Shown here piece by piece: positions 5,081 through 5,142 of a DNA stretch of 5,142 nucleotides. Under the pieces are notes generated by a model, which was given only the letters and a program-made list of their open reading frames with translations, had not been told where the DNA came from and searched no databases. A program made the translations under genes and the position numbers. How positions within the stretch are numbered: the stretch's first letter is position 1; each line of letters starts with the position of its first letter. This DNA comes from an uncultured Planctomycetaceae bacterium. GTDB lineage: Bacteria; Planctomycetota; Planctomycetia; Pirellulales; JACPPG01. The DNA lies in assembly GCA_945957305.1 (NCBI GenBank), contig CAMFLN010000323.1:1-5142 (forward strand), in the 5' to 3' direction.

Positions 5081-5142
5081 GTAGACGGTAGACGGTAGCC
5101 AGTGGTCGGTAGTCAGTAGCCAGTGGTCGGTAGTCAGTAGCC
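5081..5142 (+). repeat. Heptad repeat array 3 (GTAGNCR units, plus orientation), running off the right edge
   Basis: Nine uninterrupted units are read: GTAGACG twice, then GTAGCCA, GTGGTCG and GTAGTCA, the same three again, and a final partial GTAGCC. The triplet of heptads makes a 21-bp higher-order repeat, exactly conserved in two copies (5095-5115 and 5116-5136). The unit phase never slips. It lies downstream of the small protein gene in the same strand orientation, as array 1 does relative to the ThuA-domain gene. Confidence 0.92.

Noticed and set aside
5081..5142. Heptad arrays as a CRISPR array
   Set aside because: The units are 7 bp, adjoin each other with no spacers, and no cas gene is present.

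Overview
The window looks like part of a planctomycete chromosome, most likely Pirellulales-like. This is inferred from gene content: a DUF1559 pseudopilin-like protein with an H-x9-DG tail, a ThuA-domain protein and a PfpI/DJ-1 protein, all in GC-rich DNA with roomy intergenic spaces. No rRNA or other marker gene is present to settle the lineage. I see no tRNA, insertion sequence, phage gene or CRISPR array.

Layout, left to right. (1) 1-616, minus strand: N-terminal 205 codons of a polytopic GT-C type membrane glycosyltransferase that runs off the left edge. (2) 617-721: a spacer with a tandem 7-bp repeat array. (3) 722-2293, minus strand: an exported two-domain protein, with a metallo-beta-lactamase-like N-terminal half that has lost almost all zinc ligands and a C-terminal ThuA-like half. 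(4) 2294-2582: a divergent intergenic region with a candidate minus-strand promoter, an overlapping 14-bp palindrome, and a second heptad array whose two halves point in opposite directions. (5) 2583-3113, plus strand: a PfpI/DJ-1 family protein with its Cys-His pair intact. (6) 3292-4542, plus strand: a DUF1559 protein with a type IV pilin-like N-terminus, followed by a strong intrinsic terminator at 4607-4636. (7) 4786-5067, plus strand: a 93-residue protein of unknown function whose strand pattern resembles an Sm-like barrel. (8) 5081-5142: a third heptad array running off the right edge.

The genes do not form an obvious pathway. Each seems to be transcribed alone or nearly so, with 105-290 bp gaps between neighbours. 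The most unusual feature is the family of 7-bp repeats (consensus GTAGNCR) in three separate intergenic positions within 5.1 kb. One array supplies the stop codon of the ThuA-domain gene, and the middle array forms an inverted structure just upstream of the PfpI/DJ-1 start. The fused, apparently metal-free beta-lactamase/ThuA protein is the most interesting single protein.
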